Part shown: positions 53,246-63,620 of the stretch, in pieces
How the letters are laid out: each line of letters starts with the position of its first letter
How positions within the stretch are numbered: position 1 is the stretch's first letter
Made by a program: the position numbers and the translations under genes
NCBI RefSeq assembly: GCF_963855985.1
Contig: NC_087118.1
Span: 7,440,001 to 7,504,000 of the forward strand
Source of the DNA: Ostrinia nubilalis
Taxonomy: Eukaryota > Arthropoda > Insecta > Lepidoptera > Crambidae
Direction of reading: 5' to 3'
DNA length: 64,000 nucleotides
Notes under the pieces: generated by a model
Database searches by the model: none
The model's input: only the letters and a program-made list of their open reading frames with translations
What the model was told of the DNA's origin: nothing

Positions 53246-53304
53246 GTGGCCTAAACTTTTAACAAATATACAGGTTAGACGTCGATTATGCGACCAGGTG
53301 TTAA

Positions 53305-54469
53305 AACACCGATTGTAATTTTGTCATAAAAAGTCTCAAAAATGTAAAGCTTTTCAAAAACATATGTTTATAGTTTTATAGCTAACAGTAGTACATAAAA
53401 TAATAACTAGTATAATCTGAGGTATTACTAGCAAGTTTATGAAATATCTTACCTTTTATTAGACGTTTTTGCACAAAACTAAACAACAGAATTCAAAATA
53501 ATAAAAAACTAACAAAATAAAGCAAATATGCCATATCGAACATACTCAATTACAGCTTGATTCGTAATGAAGAGAAAATACAAGGAACAGTAAACGATTT
53601 CTCGATATTTTTATAATTTATCTGAGGATATTCCGAACTACTTTTTAGCGGTGTTATAACGCCTGGTAGGAGTAAGTGGGTTAAGACTAGATTTATGTGA
53701 AAACAAGACTGGCGAGCCAGACTCCACCATCATTGTTTAAATTACTACTTAAGAACTATAAAAGGACTCCCTTTTCACCAATTCTTCCACCTGTACCGGA
53801 CCCCGTTGACCAATTGCTGGATCCACTTTTAATTGTGCAATATAATACCACAAATATACCGCCACAGAACGTTATTCGATTCTTTCTTTTTATAAATACC
53901 GAATGCTGGGACGCCGTCGACATTAACAGCGTTTAACTTCATGTGAGTATGTCTATTCTCATACATAAAGTACTAAGTTATACGTTAAAAATCTAGACAA
54001 ACTGAGTGGGTGGAAGTAGTTTATGTTATAAACAACATTAAAATTCGTAGATACGCTTTACCATAGGTCTGATTACTTTTCTTTTTATTTATTTTTATTT
54101 TATTTTGTTTTGGCCGATTTCTGCTGAATACTTATTTATTTCTAATATCACTACTTATTATCACCAATCACTTTATTGCTATTTTCAAGGTGATAATAAG
54201 TATATTTCTAATAAAATCTGATTTTATAATGATAAAAACCAAAATGTTTTCGCCTGCTAACTTGACTATTCTCATACAACAAAATAATTATGCCTTTTCC
54301 AAAGCAGAATAATCGTTATTTTATCCATAACTCGATGAAATCAGACACATTACTGAACTTTAATTATTATGGCAGGTTTTTTACAAATTATTATTTCAAA
54401 AATATGTATTTTACTGACCTTTTATTTTCCTTATTTTTCAAAAAATGTGTATTTATCCTCGTCGCCACT
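53305..54469. other. Unassigned stretch with a second piggyBac-like end text
   Basis: At 53648-53670 GGTGTTATAACGCCTGGTAG resembles the left boundary of the piggyBac miniature at 52371. A 79-codon frame at 53697-53936 is not recognised. An inverted text TATTATCACC/GGTGATAATA lies at about 54154-54200. Otherwise AT-rich. No purine tract precedes the right LTR-like repeat. Confidence 0.5.
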
Positions 54470-54658
54470 TGTAGTGTACCTAAATGTGCACACTGGCTCA
54501 CCGTCACACCAAGCGTCTCACTGCGGCACGTCCGTACTCGCCGGCGTCTGCCGTACGACTGACTCGTCCAACTCGTAACGACGTCACGTGACTGCCTATC
54601 ACTTGTGTACGTGAGACAGCGTATTGTATCTATCTAGTACGTAGATACAAACACTACA
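54470..54658. repeat. Right 189-bp LTR-like repeat
   Basis: Partner of 36840-37028, one base different. It is followed by GTAAC and the continuing L-A reading frame. Confidence 0.9.
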
Positions 54659-54663
54659 GTAAC

Positions 54664-56487
54664 CACTGCAACAGCATCCTTCACAATCTTAAAAATGACT
54701 ATAATAGAAAGGAACTACAGAAAAATAAAAAAGACATTAAAAAAACCTGGGATACCATTAAACGTGTGTGTAATTTAACTAAACCTAATAAATCACACAC
54801 ACCAACTGAGCTACTAACACTTAAGTCAACCCCACGGGAATCTATTGACTCAATAAATGACTTTTTTGTAAACGTAGGCAGCAATCTCGCTGCAGATATT
54901 TTGCAGAATATTAATTCATCGGAAGAACAATTAGCCTTACAGTATAAGCCCGATTACACACATCCTCAATCATTCATGCTCTTGGAAACTGACCTACTGG
55001 AAATAACTAAGATAATTAGCTCTCTAAAAAACACATCTTCCTGTGGTTGGGACGGTATTTCCTCGGTATTCATAAAAAAGTACATTGACTACTTAGGCTA
55101 CCCCATCGTCCATTTATGCAACCTTTGTCTATCTGAAGGTGTCTTCCCGAAATTACTAAAGAAATCTATAGTGATTCCTGTTTTCAAGTCAGGGGACAGA
55201 AACAGCGTATCGAACTATCGGCCTATATCCCTTCTACCTACGCTGGCGAAGATCCTGGAGAAACTGATAAATCGACGTCTTGTAAATTATCTGGAGACTC
55301 ACAACTTTTTGTCCAATAATCAATTTGGCTTTCGAGAAAAAATATCTACTGTTGATGCCATCGAAAACCTTGTTAATCATGTAGCTATTAATTTGGACAA
55401 TAATCAGAAATGTATCGGAGTCTTTTTGGACTTGGCCAAAGCGTTCGACACTGTTTTACAGACTATCTGCGTGACAGATCTCAGGTTGGAAAATTGGGTG
55501 AGGAACTTAGTGAAGAGCGCTCTGTTAGTTTTGGAGTTCCCCAGGGCTCCGTCCTTGGACCTACATTATTTTTAACATATATCAACAGCCTCTGTAACAC
55601 TGATATACCCAATGCCAAAATTTTAACTTTTGCCGATGACACTGTTATCGTATTCACTGGTTCATCTTGGGAGGATGCACGCCTCTCAGCTGAGAATGGT
55701 ATGCGCGTGGTCATGGATTGGCTTAGAAACAACCTGCTCACGCTCAATTTGAATAAAACAGAGTATGTAACATTTTCCATATATAAAAATAGACAACCAG
55801 GTCCAGATTTCACACTAAAAGCTCACACATGTTCAAGCCATGACGTTCCATGCGACTGCTATACTCTATCAGCCACGGATAGTATCAAGTATCTTGGCAT
55901 AATCATCGACAAAAACCTCAATTGGAAGCATCACATTGATACTCTTAAGACCCGTATACGTAGACTCATGCCAATTTTCAAGAGGATACGATATCTCAAT
56001 GATGATAAAACAAATAAACTTGTTTATACTACTTTATGTCAGTCTATAATTTCATATGGTATTTCTGCTTGGGGAGGAGCCAAAAAAACAATTTTAATAA
56101 ATTTGGAGCGTGCCCAGCGCTCTATTTTGAAAGTGGCTAATTTCAAACCATTTAGATACCCCACAAAAGATCTATATCGGGAGTTGCTGGTTCTAACTGT
56201 CAGGCAAATTTTTATTTATAAAATATATTGTCACAAGACAGCACTCTACTCCAACCACGACTGACATATCTCGACGAAGACCGCACAAAATTTACAATGT
56301 TCCCATTTGTAATACAAATTTTACCCGATGTTTTTCACACTATCTTGGGCCATTTCTATACAATCGTCTAGGCAAAGAAGTTACACTGAATGACAAAACG
56401 AAATACCCGTGTGGAAATGCAGTAGAAGAGTTCCTTCTTAAAATGGACTACGATGACACTGAAAATATATTATCTATTGTTGTTTAA
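54664..56487 (+). pseudogene. LINE L-A ORF2, reverse transcriptase and C-terminus
   Basis: Continues the frame broken at 36839 (KNKKDIKKTWDTIKRVCNL). Reverse transcriptase: SSCGWDGISSVFIKKYIDYL, SNYRPISLLPTLAKILEKL, NNQFGFREKISTVDAIENL, VFLDLAKAFDTV. At about 55452 the text jumps from the palm motif to DYLRDRS in another frame, so roughly 90-100 bases are deleted. Then VSFGVPQGSVLGP, catalytic LTFADDTVIV and DSIKYLGIIIDKNLNWK, to a frameshift near 56255. The C-terminus (CFSHYLGPFLYN, YPCGNAVEEFLLKMDY) ends at 56487. With the TGA at 36780 this copy is dead. Motif style suggests the CR1/Jockey group. Confidence 0.9.
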
Positions 56488-56670
56488 ACATTACCGAATT
56501 TATAAGTATATTATATACAAAGCATGTTATATTATCTTTCCTATTAATACAATATACGTACACACAATTCGAACTTTATCATATATTTATATTTATTAAT
56601 CTATTAAATTTATTTATCTTTATTTTTAATGTTTTAAATAAATAATTATACACTGGTTGAATGAATTGAA
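56488..56670 (+). other. L-A 3' UTR and tail
   Basis: AT-rich, ending near GAATGAATTGAATTAATG, a short tandem tail of the CR1 type. The exact end is approximate. Confidence 0.5.
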
Positions 56671-57227
56671 TTAATGTTTCTCTTTTTAAAAGGCACGATT
56701 TCAGTATTTTAGATTTACATAATTGTTATTTGTTTACTTATAAAAAAAAAAAATGTTTCTACATCTACATACTAATTCATATCTTTAAATAAAAGTCTGA
56801 TGTCAAGTAACAGAACTATTTACATTCTAGACATACAGATTATGATCTAAATAGCGAAATAAAATTTATCTGTATTCCGCGCGTATACTGTATTTCGCTA
56901 GTTCACGTCATCATGCTCAACGCAGCGACCCGGTTTCTCGGCCGAGTCAACACGCACGCTCGCTAATATGGTTCTTATCTGTATGAAGCGAGAATCACTA
57001 CCTTGCCGTAACACAGTTTTAACTAGTACGGGAGGTAAAGGATTTTAGCCAATGATATTATATAAAAACAAAAGCAGATATGTTATATTATAAGCGCTCG
57101 CGCTGTGAATACTCAAATACGTCCCAATTGGGACGTCTTGTGTTTAGTCTTCGTGTGGCCTGCGTCGTGCGCAATCGCGTGCGTACCACACCGTAAGTTC
57201 CTGTGTTCTTACCAAAATAAATAAAAA
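56671..57227 (+). promoter_or_regulatory. Possible promoter region of a THAP-domain gene
   Basis: From about 56880 the text is GC-richer. It includes TTATATAAAAAC (57058), a TATA-box candidate, and an 18-bp perfect palindrome ACGTCCCAATTGGGACGT (57119-57136) before the THAP start codon. The part 56671-56870 holds nothing recognisable. Confidence 0.35.
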
Positions 57228-57326
57228 ATGCCATCGTGTGTGTTTCGAAAGTGTACCAATTATGACTCTAAAGTAAACAAAATACAAGGGATCTCTTACC
57301 ACATGTTATTATGCAAAATTATTTAG
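57228..57326 (+). pseudogene. THAP-domain N-terminus, truncated
   Basis: From ATG 57228 the frame reads MPSCVFRKCTNYDSKVNKIQ GISYHM (given here in two parts) and stops at 57324-57326. The start M-P-x-C and the C-x4-C spacing followed by a GISYH-type text are typical of the zinc-dependent THAP DNA-binding domain, found in P-element-like transposases and in host regulators. The rest of the domain (second Cys-His pair, AVPTF box) is not downstream. It could be a first exon with its donor unseen, or a broken transposon. Either way only the first 26 residues are recognisable. Confidence 0.55.
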
Positions 57327-57690
57327 TATTTATATTTTCAATTATTTATGCAAACAAGACGCCATGCGCCATGTTCAAGTTAAGAAAGAGAAAGCGATTT
57401 GTTTTGACGTTAGAGCGATAAGGATGCGTGCGCTGCGGACATAGATTAGTTAGTGCAGAATCGTTAAAACTATAGCTATCTCTTTCATTTGCGTGCTATT
57501 TCGTATCTTTTGTTTCACTTATCAGTTACATTTGTCAATGTGTGCAATTTGGAATAGCTCGGCACGGATTAAAATCGTAATTTCTATGAACGTAACATAT
57601 CTGTAGTTCTATAATATCATTGATTTTAGCCGTATACCCACATATTATTAATGTATTCCATCATAGTTTTTAATCTTAAAAGACTGTATT
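57327..57690. other. Unassigned stretch
   Basis: No gene seen and no continuation of the THAP domain. Confidence 0.5.
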
Positions 57691-57694
57691 TATT

Positions 57695-59336
57695 ATTTTT
57701 AGGGTTCCGTACCTCAAAAGGAAAAAACGGAACCCTTATAGGATCACTTTGTTGTCCGTCCGTCCGTCTGTCAAGACCCTTTATCTCAAGAACGCGTGAA
57801 CGTATCAAGCTGAAATTCACATGAAATACTCAGGTCTATTGTCCCTTTAAGCTGTGAAAATATCAAACTTCTAAGCCAAGCCAATCAAAAGATACAGCCG
57901 ATTATGTCGATATTTTCAACAAATTTTCGACACTCGCAAAGGAATCAAAACCTACAGGATACTTCCCGTAAACTCAGAATCTTGAAATTTGGCATAAAGC
58001 ATTGTCATATAATGCAAATATAGGGAAAATTGCGAAAATTACATTTTTTTAGTTATATAATATAATAAAAATATTTTAATAAAATGAAACTTACTACCTT
58101 ATTTCTCACGAACGAATAAAGTATCAAATTGAAATTTATACCAAATACCTAGATCTATTGTCCCTTTAAGAAGTAAAAAAATCAAACTTCTAAGTTAACG
58201 CGATCAAAAGATACAGCAGTTTATACCGACACCTTAGACGAATTTCCGTCACACGCTAGGGAATCAAAACCTACAAGGTACTTCCTGTGAACTCAGAATC
58301 TTGAAATTCGGCACGAAGCAACGTTATATAGTACAGATAAAGGAAAAATTGCGAAAATGATAAATTTGAAGTTATATAAAATTTAAAATATTATTTTTGC
58401 TTACATGACATAAAATATTTTTTTAATAATTATAAACTTACTACCTACCCTTTTTCACATGAACGCGTAGAGATATTAAAGTTGAAATTCATATCAAACA
58501 CTTCTTAAATCTAATTGCCTCTAAACTGTGAGAAATTCTAAATCAACGCAAAAATTCAAAACGCTGAGGTAGGTACCTACCTATAATGCAAATATAGGAA
58601 AAATAAATAAATAAAAAATAATCATACCGCATATTTTTTTTTTATAAAACTCCGGACTTTGACGTAATTTTGGTTTAAGTGAAATGAATGGTGTCCATTG
58701 GCATAGCTACAGGTTTTACCTTAGAATACTTGTTTTATATTTGTAGATAGTTACCCTGCCTAAAAAAAAACCCTAGCTACGCCAAAGCTAGCGTTATTTG
58801 ATAAGGATCAGATATAAACACAAAATAATCTTGCGTGCATACCAATGTTATTTATACCATTTTGCAAGGGGAAAGGGATTTGTGGTTAGCCCTGACTACT
58901 TAAGGACAGGAAAAAATCAAATGATACCGCGAGCTAACTACGAACAGCGCCATCTATTGACAACCGTGCGAACTACGTAGTGTCGTTGCTCGGTGATAGG
59001 TGTTGCTGATTGCAGCTCATTGTTACAATACTTTTTATTAAAATCGGATTTTATTCCGGAGGTTTTACAATTTCTTACTACTTTCGCAAATCATTACAAA
59101 TGAAGAAAGGAATTTACGGTGTGGTACCCTCAATGTACAATTAGATTTCGAGCGATACCACTTTTGGGCATTCTCCTTTTAAGTAGTTACTTTCCCCATT
59201 GTAATGTTATGAATTTCATTTTGCAATAAAAATACCATAGTTATGACTCGATTGTCGTAATGAACGAACTTTGTAAACCTTGCAGGTTTGTACGGAACCC
59301 TCGGTGCGCGAGTCCGACTCGCACTTGGCCGGTTTT
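57695..59336. mobile_element. gggttccgtac repeat element, copy 1
   Basis: Starts near TTAGGGTTCCGTACCTC and ends TTGTACGGAACCC, CGAGTCCGACTCGCAC and TTGGCCGGTTTTT. This widespread lepidopteran repeat has inverted GGGTTCCGTAC text near both ends. The last 245 bp recur inverted at 63757-64000. Between 57770 and 58600 three imperfect direct repeats of about 320 bp share CTATTGTCCCTTTAAG, AATCAAAACCTACA and ACTCAGAATCTTGAAAT. No protein is seen. Confidence 0.75.
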
Positions 59337-59475
59337 TAATTACTTAGATTACTTAAATTGCATTTTAGATTTATAGTTTCTTTTTTGTATAACTACCTAC
59401 TTACTTTACAAGTATACGACTATTCTGTAAGTCACACTTTGTTGTTGAAATAAATTTATTATTATTATTATTATA
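59337..59475. repeat. AT-rich spacer ending in a TTA microsatellite
   Basis: About six TTA units at 59456-59475 at the 3' edge of the minus-strand R4/Dong-type LINE. Confidence 0.8.
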
Positions 59476-59934
59476 TTGTTTCTTAATTTATTTTCTCTCC
59501 TAAGAGGCAAATTTTAGGAGCACGGGCCGAAGCCAAATGCATCCCAATTACTTTAGTTTAAGCAATATTCAAAAACTTTCTTACTATCCTGCATGTATTC
59601 AGAATGGTCGCTTTCTGTATTAATTTATAAAGGCTATGTCCAAGGTGCGTAGGCTAGTGTGTAACTGTCTAGGGATGACTCCCGTGGTGGAGATTACAAT
59701 TGGAACTACTAAGACTGTGGTTACACGCCATTGCGTTCTGATTTCTATTGAAAGATCTCTGTACTTAGCTAGTTTTTCTGAGTGTGTAGTTTGTAAGTTG
59801 TGCGTATTGCATACTGCTATATCAATTAAATATACGGTCTTATTAGTTTTGTCATGTAAAGTTATATCGGGTCTATTGTAGTGGATTGTTTTATCAGTAA
59901 TAATGGTTCTATCCCAGTATATTTTGTAATTTTC
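59476..59934 (-). pseudogene. R4/Dong-type LINE: restriction-like endonuclease end
   Basis: The minus frame from 59946 reads NYKIYWDRTIITDKTIHYNR, then RPDITLHDKT, VYLIDIAVCN and HSEKLAKYRDLSIEIRTQW. R-P-D followed by I-D-I at this spacing is the PD-(D/E)XK-like endonuclease of R2/R4-type LINEs, which cuts the target site. The stop lies at 59620-59622 and the 3' tail runs to the TTA repeat at 59475. Insertion into TAA/TTA repeats is known for Dong from Bombyx. A foldback element splits this domain from the rest. Confidence 0.83.
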
Positions 59935-60731
59935 AACCGACTTCAAAAAAGGAGGAGGTTCTCAATTCGACCCGTATGTTTTTTTTTTTTTTTTTTTTTT
60001 TTTTCTATGTTTGTTACGCGATAACTCCGCCAATTATGAACCGATTTGAACAAATCTTTTTTCGGCGTATAGGTAATACCTCAAGGGTGGTCCCATTTAA
60101 ATTTAATAATAAAAAAAACAACCCCCAAGGGTGGAAAATTGGGGATGAACTTTTTTATACGCAATATCTCCGCCGATTATAAACCAATTTGAACGATTAT
60201 TTTTTTGTTGAATAGGTATTATCAAAAGGGTGGTTTCATGCGAATTTGAAGAAAATATTTCACCCCCAAGGGTGGAAAATTGGGGATGAACTTTTTTATA
60301 CACAATATCTTCGCCGATTATGAACCAATTTTTTTTGGTCTCAGTGTACTGCCTACCTTCAGTGGTAACATCAAGGTAATAATTAGTTAACTAAAAAGCA
60401 AGAAATAAGTAAAATTTTATAAAAAAAAATAAAACCGACTCCAAAAAACCTACACTAAAACGTAGAAAAATAATTACTAATTACCTACTTATTTATTAGG
60501 ACGAATTATTAATATTTATGTAGGTATACCATGATTGATACTTTTGGAGTCGGTGCAGGCAAACTTTACATGTTTCATAAATAATCTTGGCACCGACTCC
60601 AGAAGTATCAATCATGGTATACCTACATAAATATTAATAATTCGTCCTAATAAATAAGTAGGTAATTAGTAATTATTTTTCTACGTTTTAGTGTAGGTTT
60701 TTTGGAGTCGGTTTTATTTTTTTTTATAAAA
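59935..60731. mobile_element. Foldback element inserted in the R4/Dong LINE
   Basis: Starts AACCGACTTCAAAAAA and ends with the complement of AACCGACTCCAAAAAA plus an A/T run. The left part has two tandem units of about 150 bp (AAGGGTGGAAAATTGGGGA at 60127 and 60269) behind a long T run (59976-60003). The right part is a hairpin. The LINE frame continues on both sides, with AAAATT-like text at both edges as a possible target duplication. Confidence 0.8.
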
Positions 60732-60735
60732 TTTT
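60411..60735. repeat. Hairpin with 146-bp arms
   Basis: Arms 60411-60556 and 60590-60735 match apart from one visible base; the loop is 33 nt. Each arm holds AAACCGACTCCAAAAAACC and, at the inner end, GGAGTCGGTGC. Confidence 0.92.
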
Positions 60736-61852
60736 TCGTTGTCTAGAACTGTGTCAGGCTGGTATTTGTAATATGGAGTTTTTTGTGAAATGAATTGGAA
60801 CTTGAACGCTAAATGTTGATGGATTATTGCTGCTACTTGGTCATGCCTATGTTTGTAGTCCGTTTGTACGATAGCTTTACACGCGCCTGTAATGTGCTGT
60901 ATACTATGTGCTCGGGGCTGCTATGGCATCTTCTGCATGTATCTGTAATATTCGGCTTCTTCATGATGTATTTCTGGTAGTTTTTGGTGTCAATCACTTG
61001 ATCCTGAATAGCGATCATGAAAGCTTCCGTTTCGGGGAACATTTCGCCACGCTGCAACCATGCATTCGACGCTGCCTTGTCGACTTGTAGTTGGTGCAAA
61101 TCGTGGTAATGGCGGCCATGTATAGATTTTTGCTTCCACATGAACGCTTTTTCGGGGTCAGATACTATGTGTTCATTCTTTTGTGGGTTAATGTCATGTA
61201 AATTCAGGGGTGTTAGATTTTTGTCACAATGGGCTATTGTTTTATGTAGTATCGATTGCTCTGCTTTTTCATGAAAGAAATGTCTAAGGTTTTTAATCTG
61301 TTTGTTGTGTAAGTTGTGTATGTCGATGATGCCTTGGCCTCCTTCTGCTCGTGGTAATGTAACACGCTGGACACATCCTTTCGGGTGGTGTTTGCGATGA
61401 GCTGTCATTGTAATATGTACTATACGCTGTAGGTGTTTTAAATCTGTTTGGCTCCATTTTATAATTCCGAATGAGTAGGTAAGTAGTGATATTGCAAATG
61501 AATTTATGGACTTTGTCAAGTTTTTAGAGTTAAGTTGAGACCTGAGTAGTATATTGAGCCGATGTTTAAATTTCGTTGTAATGTCTTTTTTTGTTTGTTT
61601 TTGGTTGATTTGACGTAGCTGATGAAATCCAAGATATTTATACGAACTGTTTGCATCTAGAGCTTCAATTTTATTGCCGTTTTCTAGTATATATTCTTTT
61701 TCTTCAATTTTTCCTCTTATTATAGTTACTGTTTTACATTTGTCTATTCCAAATTCCATGCCTATATCATTTGAAAAGGTTTGTGTTATGTCTGCTAGCT
61801 GATGGAGTGAATGTGTATTTTTACTGTAAAGTTTTATGTCGTCCATGTACAT
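60732..61852 (-). pseudogene. R4/Dong-type LINE: RT from the catalytic motif to the CCHC site
   Basis: The minus frame begins directly at the TTA repeat with the catalytic YMDD (MYMDDIKLYSKNTHSL) and continues FSNDIGMEFGIDKCKTVTII, SSYKYLGFHQL, LTYSFGIIKWSQTDLKHLQR, RAEGGQGIIDIHNLH and the zinc-type site CRRCHSSPEHIVY. A frame change near 60870 is followed by more LINE text (AIIHQHLAFKFQFI, PYYKYQPDTVLDNE) up to the foldback element. The first two thirds of the protein are missing, consistent with a 5'-truncated insertion into the TTA repeat. Confidence 0.85.
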
Positions 61853-61875
61853 TATTATTATTATTATTATTATAT
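61852..61875. repeat. TTA microsatellite
   Basis: About seven TTA units. It separates the R4/Dong LINE from the next insertion. Confidence 0.9.
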
Positions 61876-62562
61876 TTGTACGCTTTGGAGCTCACGGGTC
61901 AAAAGTGGCCCGGTCCTTTATAAGGCTTGCGTGGGGATACAGATCCAACACGTAGAGGCCGTTTTAAGCGCAAAATAATGGACAAAAGTGAAAGTGGTGC
62001 ACATGCTGGATCTAGTCTCTGACTATATCATGGGATGTAGCCAGAGACCATCCCCAGCCTGTGCACAGGAGCTATTGCAGTTATTGGACAATGGACTAGG
62101 GTTATGGATGAAGGATGGATGGACTGGTTACTGGGCTATGGATGGAGACTACGGGTCACCTGCCTGGTTCATAGTCTCGGACTGAAAAAAATGGCAGGCG
62201 GTGACTAGCCAGCGACTAAATGGGCCCCCCCTGGCGTCATGGGTCGTATAGACCGGACTGAGGGGCAACATTGGCGTCTGCCAGCTCAGGGGTGTAGAGA
62301 GGTGTGCTGCGCTTTCTCCGAGGTTACTCGCGGCGTTATGCCCTTTAACACTTCCACCCCTGGAGCATATAGCTCTAGCGACTCCACTCTGGCCGGCCGG
62401 TTAAGGCAAGCCAGAGGTGAAAGTCCTGCAGACCCTCTCGGATTCCACTTCGGCAAGCCGAAGACGAGGGTCTTGACCGACTCTCGGGAGCACTCGGGTT
62501 AACAACTGGCCCCGTGGTGTCGCTACTCACCAACAGCTCGCCACAAAGCTGCCCTGCGGGGC

Positions 62563-62563
<1 letters not shown>
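61876..62563. mobile_element. GC-rich insertion between TTA repeats
   Basis: 688 bp of GC-rich text enclosed by TTA repeats on both sides, unlike the AT-rich neighbours. Short plus frames (61988-62185, 62239-62502) are not recognised as proteins. Its place in the TTA run suggests the 5' region or a deleted form of an R4/Dong-type element, but no Dong protein text was found. Confidence 0.5.

Positions 62564-62594
<31 letters not shown>
62564..62594. repeat. TTA microsatellite
   Basis: About ten TTA units directly behind GCCCTGCGGGGC. Confidence 0.9.
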
Positions 62595-62595
<1 letters not shown>

Positions 62596-63475
62596 ATTAA
62601 AAGATAATTTTTAACTACAAATATTAACCAATAATATTTTTAGTTAGATCAAATATATTTTAAAGTTAAGTTATACTTAGATCTAAATGGCATGTATTTA
62701 AATGATCTTTTTAAATTAGCAAAAACGGCAAATAAAAAAATCTAAATGGTCATCTATTTTAATGATTGATCCTCTTTCTTTGAGACATAAAATAAATGAA
62801 ATCGATCGATATTTTAGTCTCTTTTGAACTACGCAAAAAATTATTGAGATGTAAAAATTATATCTGATCGTTACTTGTTGGTCCTCAAAAATAAAATAAA
62901 TGAGCACCAAATATTCAATATTGTGATACTTTTTTAAATAATTCGATTTGTATAAATTATTTTTTGTCTATATCAAATAATCTTCAAAATAATTATGTTA
63001 TGGTACTTATTTTTATTAAGTTGTAGTCAAAGGATGGAAACTATTTAAAGGCACTTGATGCTCAAAGATTTTTTTTTTAAAAAAGCATACTTAACACGTT
63101 CACACTGCGTTATCAGGTCGAATTGACCTTAGGTGCTGGATGCGTTGGTGCGGGATGGATATATTCGGTCTTTTCAGTAGTACGAAAGATACATATTGTT
63201 TTGCAATTGTTTCGTCAAACACAGTAAATATTTGAAAAAAAAAACTTATCAGGTCCTTACGACCCGATGTCGCACTAAAAGTAAACAAATATCGTTTAGT
63301 GCTTTTATCGTGTCTAATCGACCCGTTGACAGATGACTTTATGGTCACTGATCACGGTCGAGATCGGTATACTAAGAGAAAATCAACCTTGCGATTTGAA
63401 AAAAAAAATAAAGACGTAAAAATTATGATGTCGGGTTCAGGGATGACAGAAGTAAGAAATTATTTTACATAGCGC
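62595..63475. other. AT-rich stretch with one half of a direct repeat
   Basis: The text ACCAATAATATTTTTAGTTA to AAGTTAAGTTATAC (62626-62678) recurs at 63647-63699. Between 63112 and 63330 the motifs GGTCGAATTGACC, GGTCCTTACGACC and ATCGACCCG recur as small interrupted palindromes. An 82-codon minus frame over them is not recognised. Confidence 0.5.
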
Positions 63476-63521
63476 CTCTAGTCCCAAACTAAGCAAAGCT
63501 TGTAATTTAAACAAACATCGC
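63476..63521 (-). repeat. SINE body fragment
   Basis: AGTCCCAAACTAAGCAAAGC matches the body of the tRNA-derived SINE at 25735-25992. Confidence 0.6.
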
Positions 63522-63620
63522 AATGTACCATTCTGCTTGCTTATTGGCCGCTAAGCCCTTGGCCAACTCAGTAACCAATGACGGACGATTGTCACTCAAC
63601 CACAAAGTACCGCGTAAATT
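63522..63620 (+). repeat. Second copy of the L-A 5' end
   Basis: About 99 bp from AATGTACCATTCTGC to ACCGCGTAAATT matches 23428-23532 with few differences and a short gap. No L-A coding sequence follows here. Confidence 0.75.

Larger units (their letters stand above)
52381..53300 (-). mobile_element. piggyBac-type miniature element, 920 bp
   Basis: Ends CACCTGGTCG...CGACCAGGTG with TTAA on both sides (52377-52380 and 53301-53304), the fixed target of piggyBac elements. Next to the right end the minus strand codes the N-terminal acidic part of a piggyBac-type transposase. The catalytic part is missing, so it is an internally deleted derivative. The interior includes a 64-bp-arm hairpin. Confidence 0.85.
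36840..54658. mobile_element. 17.8-kb unit bounded by 189-bp LTR-like repeats
   Basis: The terminal direct repeats 36840-37028 and 54470-54658 start TGTAGTG and end CACTACA and differ at one base. GTAAC flanks the unit on both sides (36835-36839 and 54659-54663), and the ORF2 frame of LINE L-A runs from one side to the other when the unit and one GTAAC copy are left out. These are the marks of an integrated LTR element. But neither a primer site behind the left repeat nor a purine tract before the right repeat is visible, and no gag-pol of its own was found. The only full polyprotein inside belongs to a Pao element with its own LTRs. Confidence 0.8.

Noticed and set aside
53697..53936. 79-codon frame with CTATAAAAG inside
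   Set aside because: Not recognised. The TATA-like text lies within the frame and not before it.
61988..62502. Short plus frames in the GC-rich unit between TTA repeats
   Set aside because: They do not resemble Dong proteins, and their codons follow the local GC-rich repeats.
63100..63348. 82-codon minus frame
   Set aside because: It covers the cluster of small GGTC palindromes and has no likeness to a known family.
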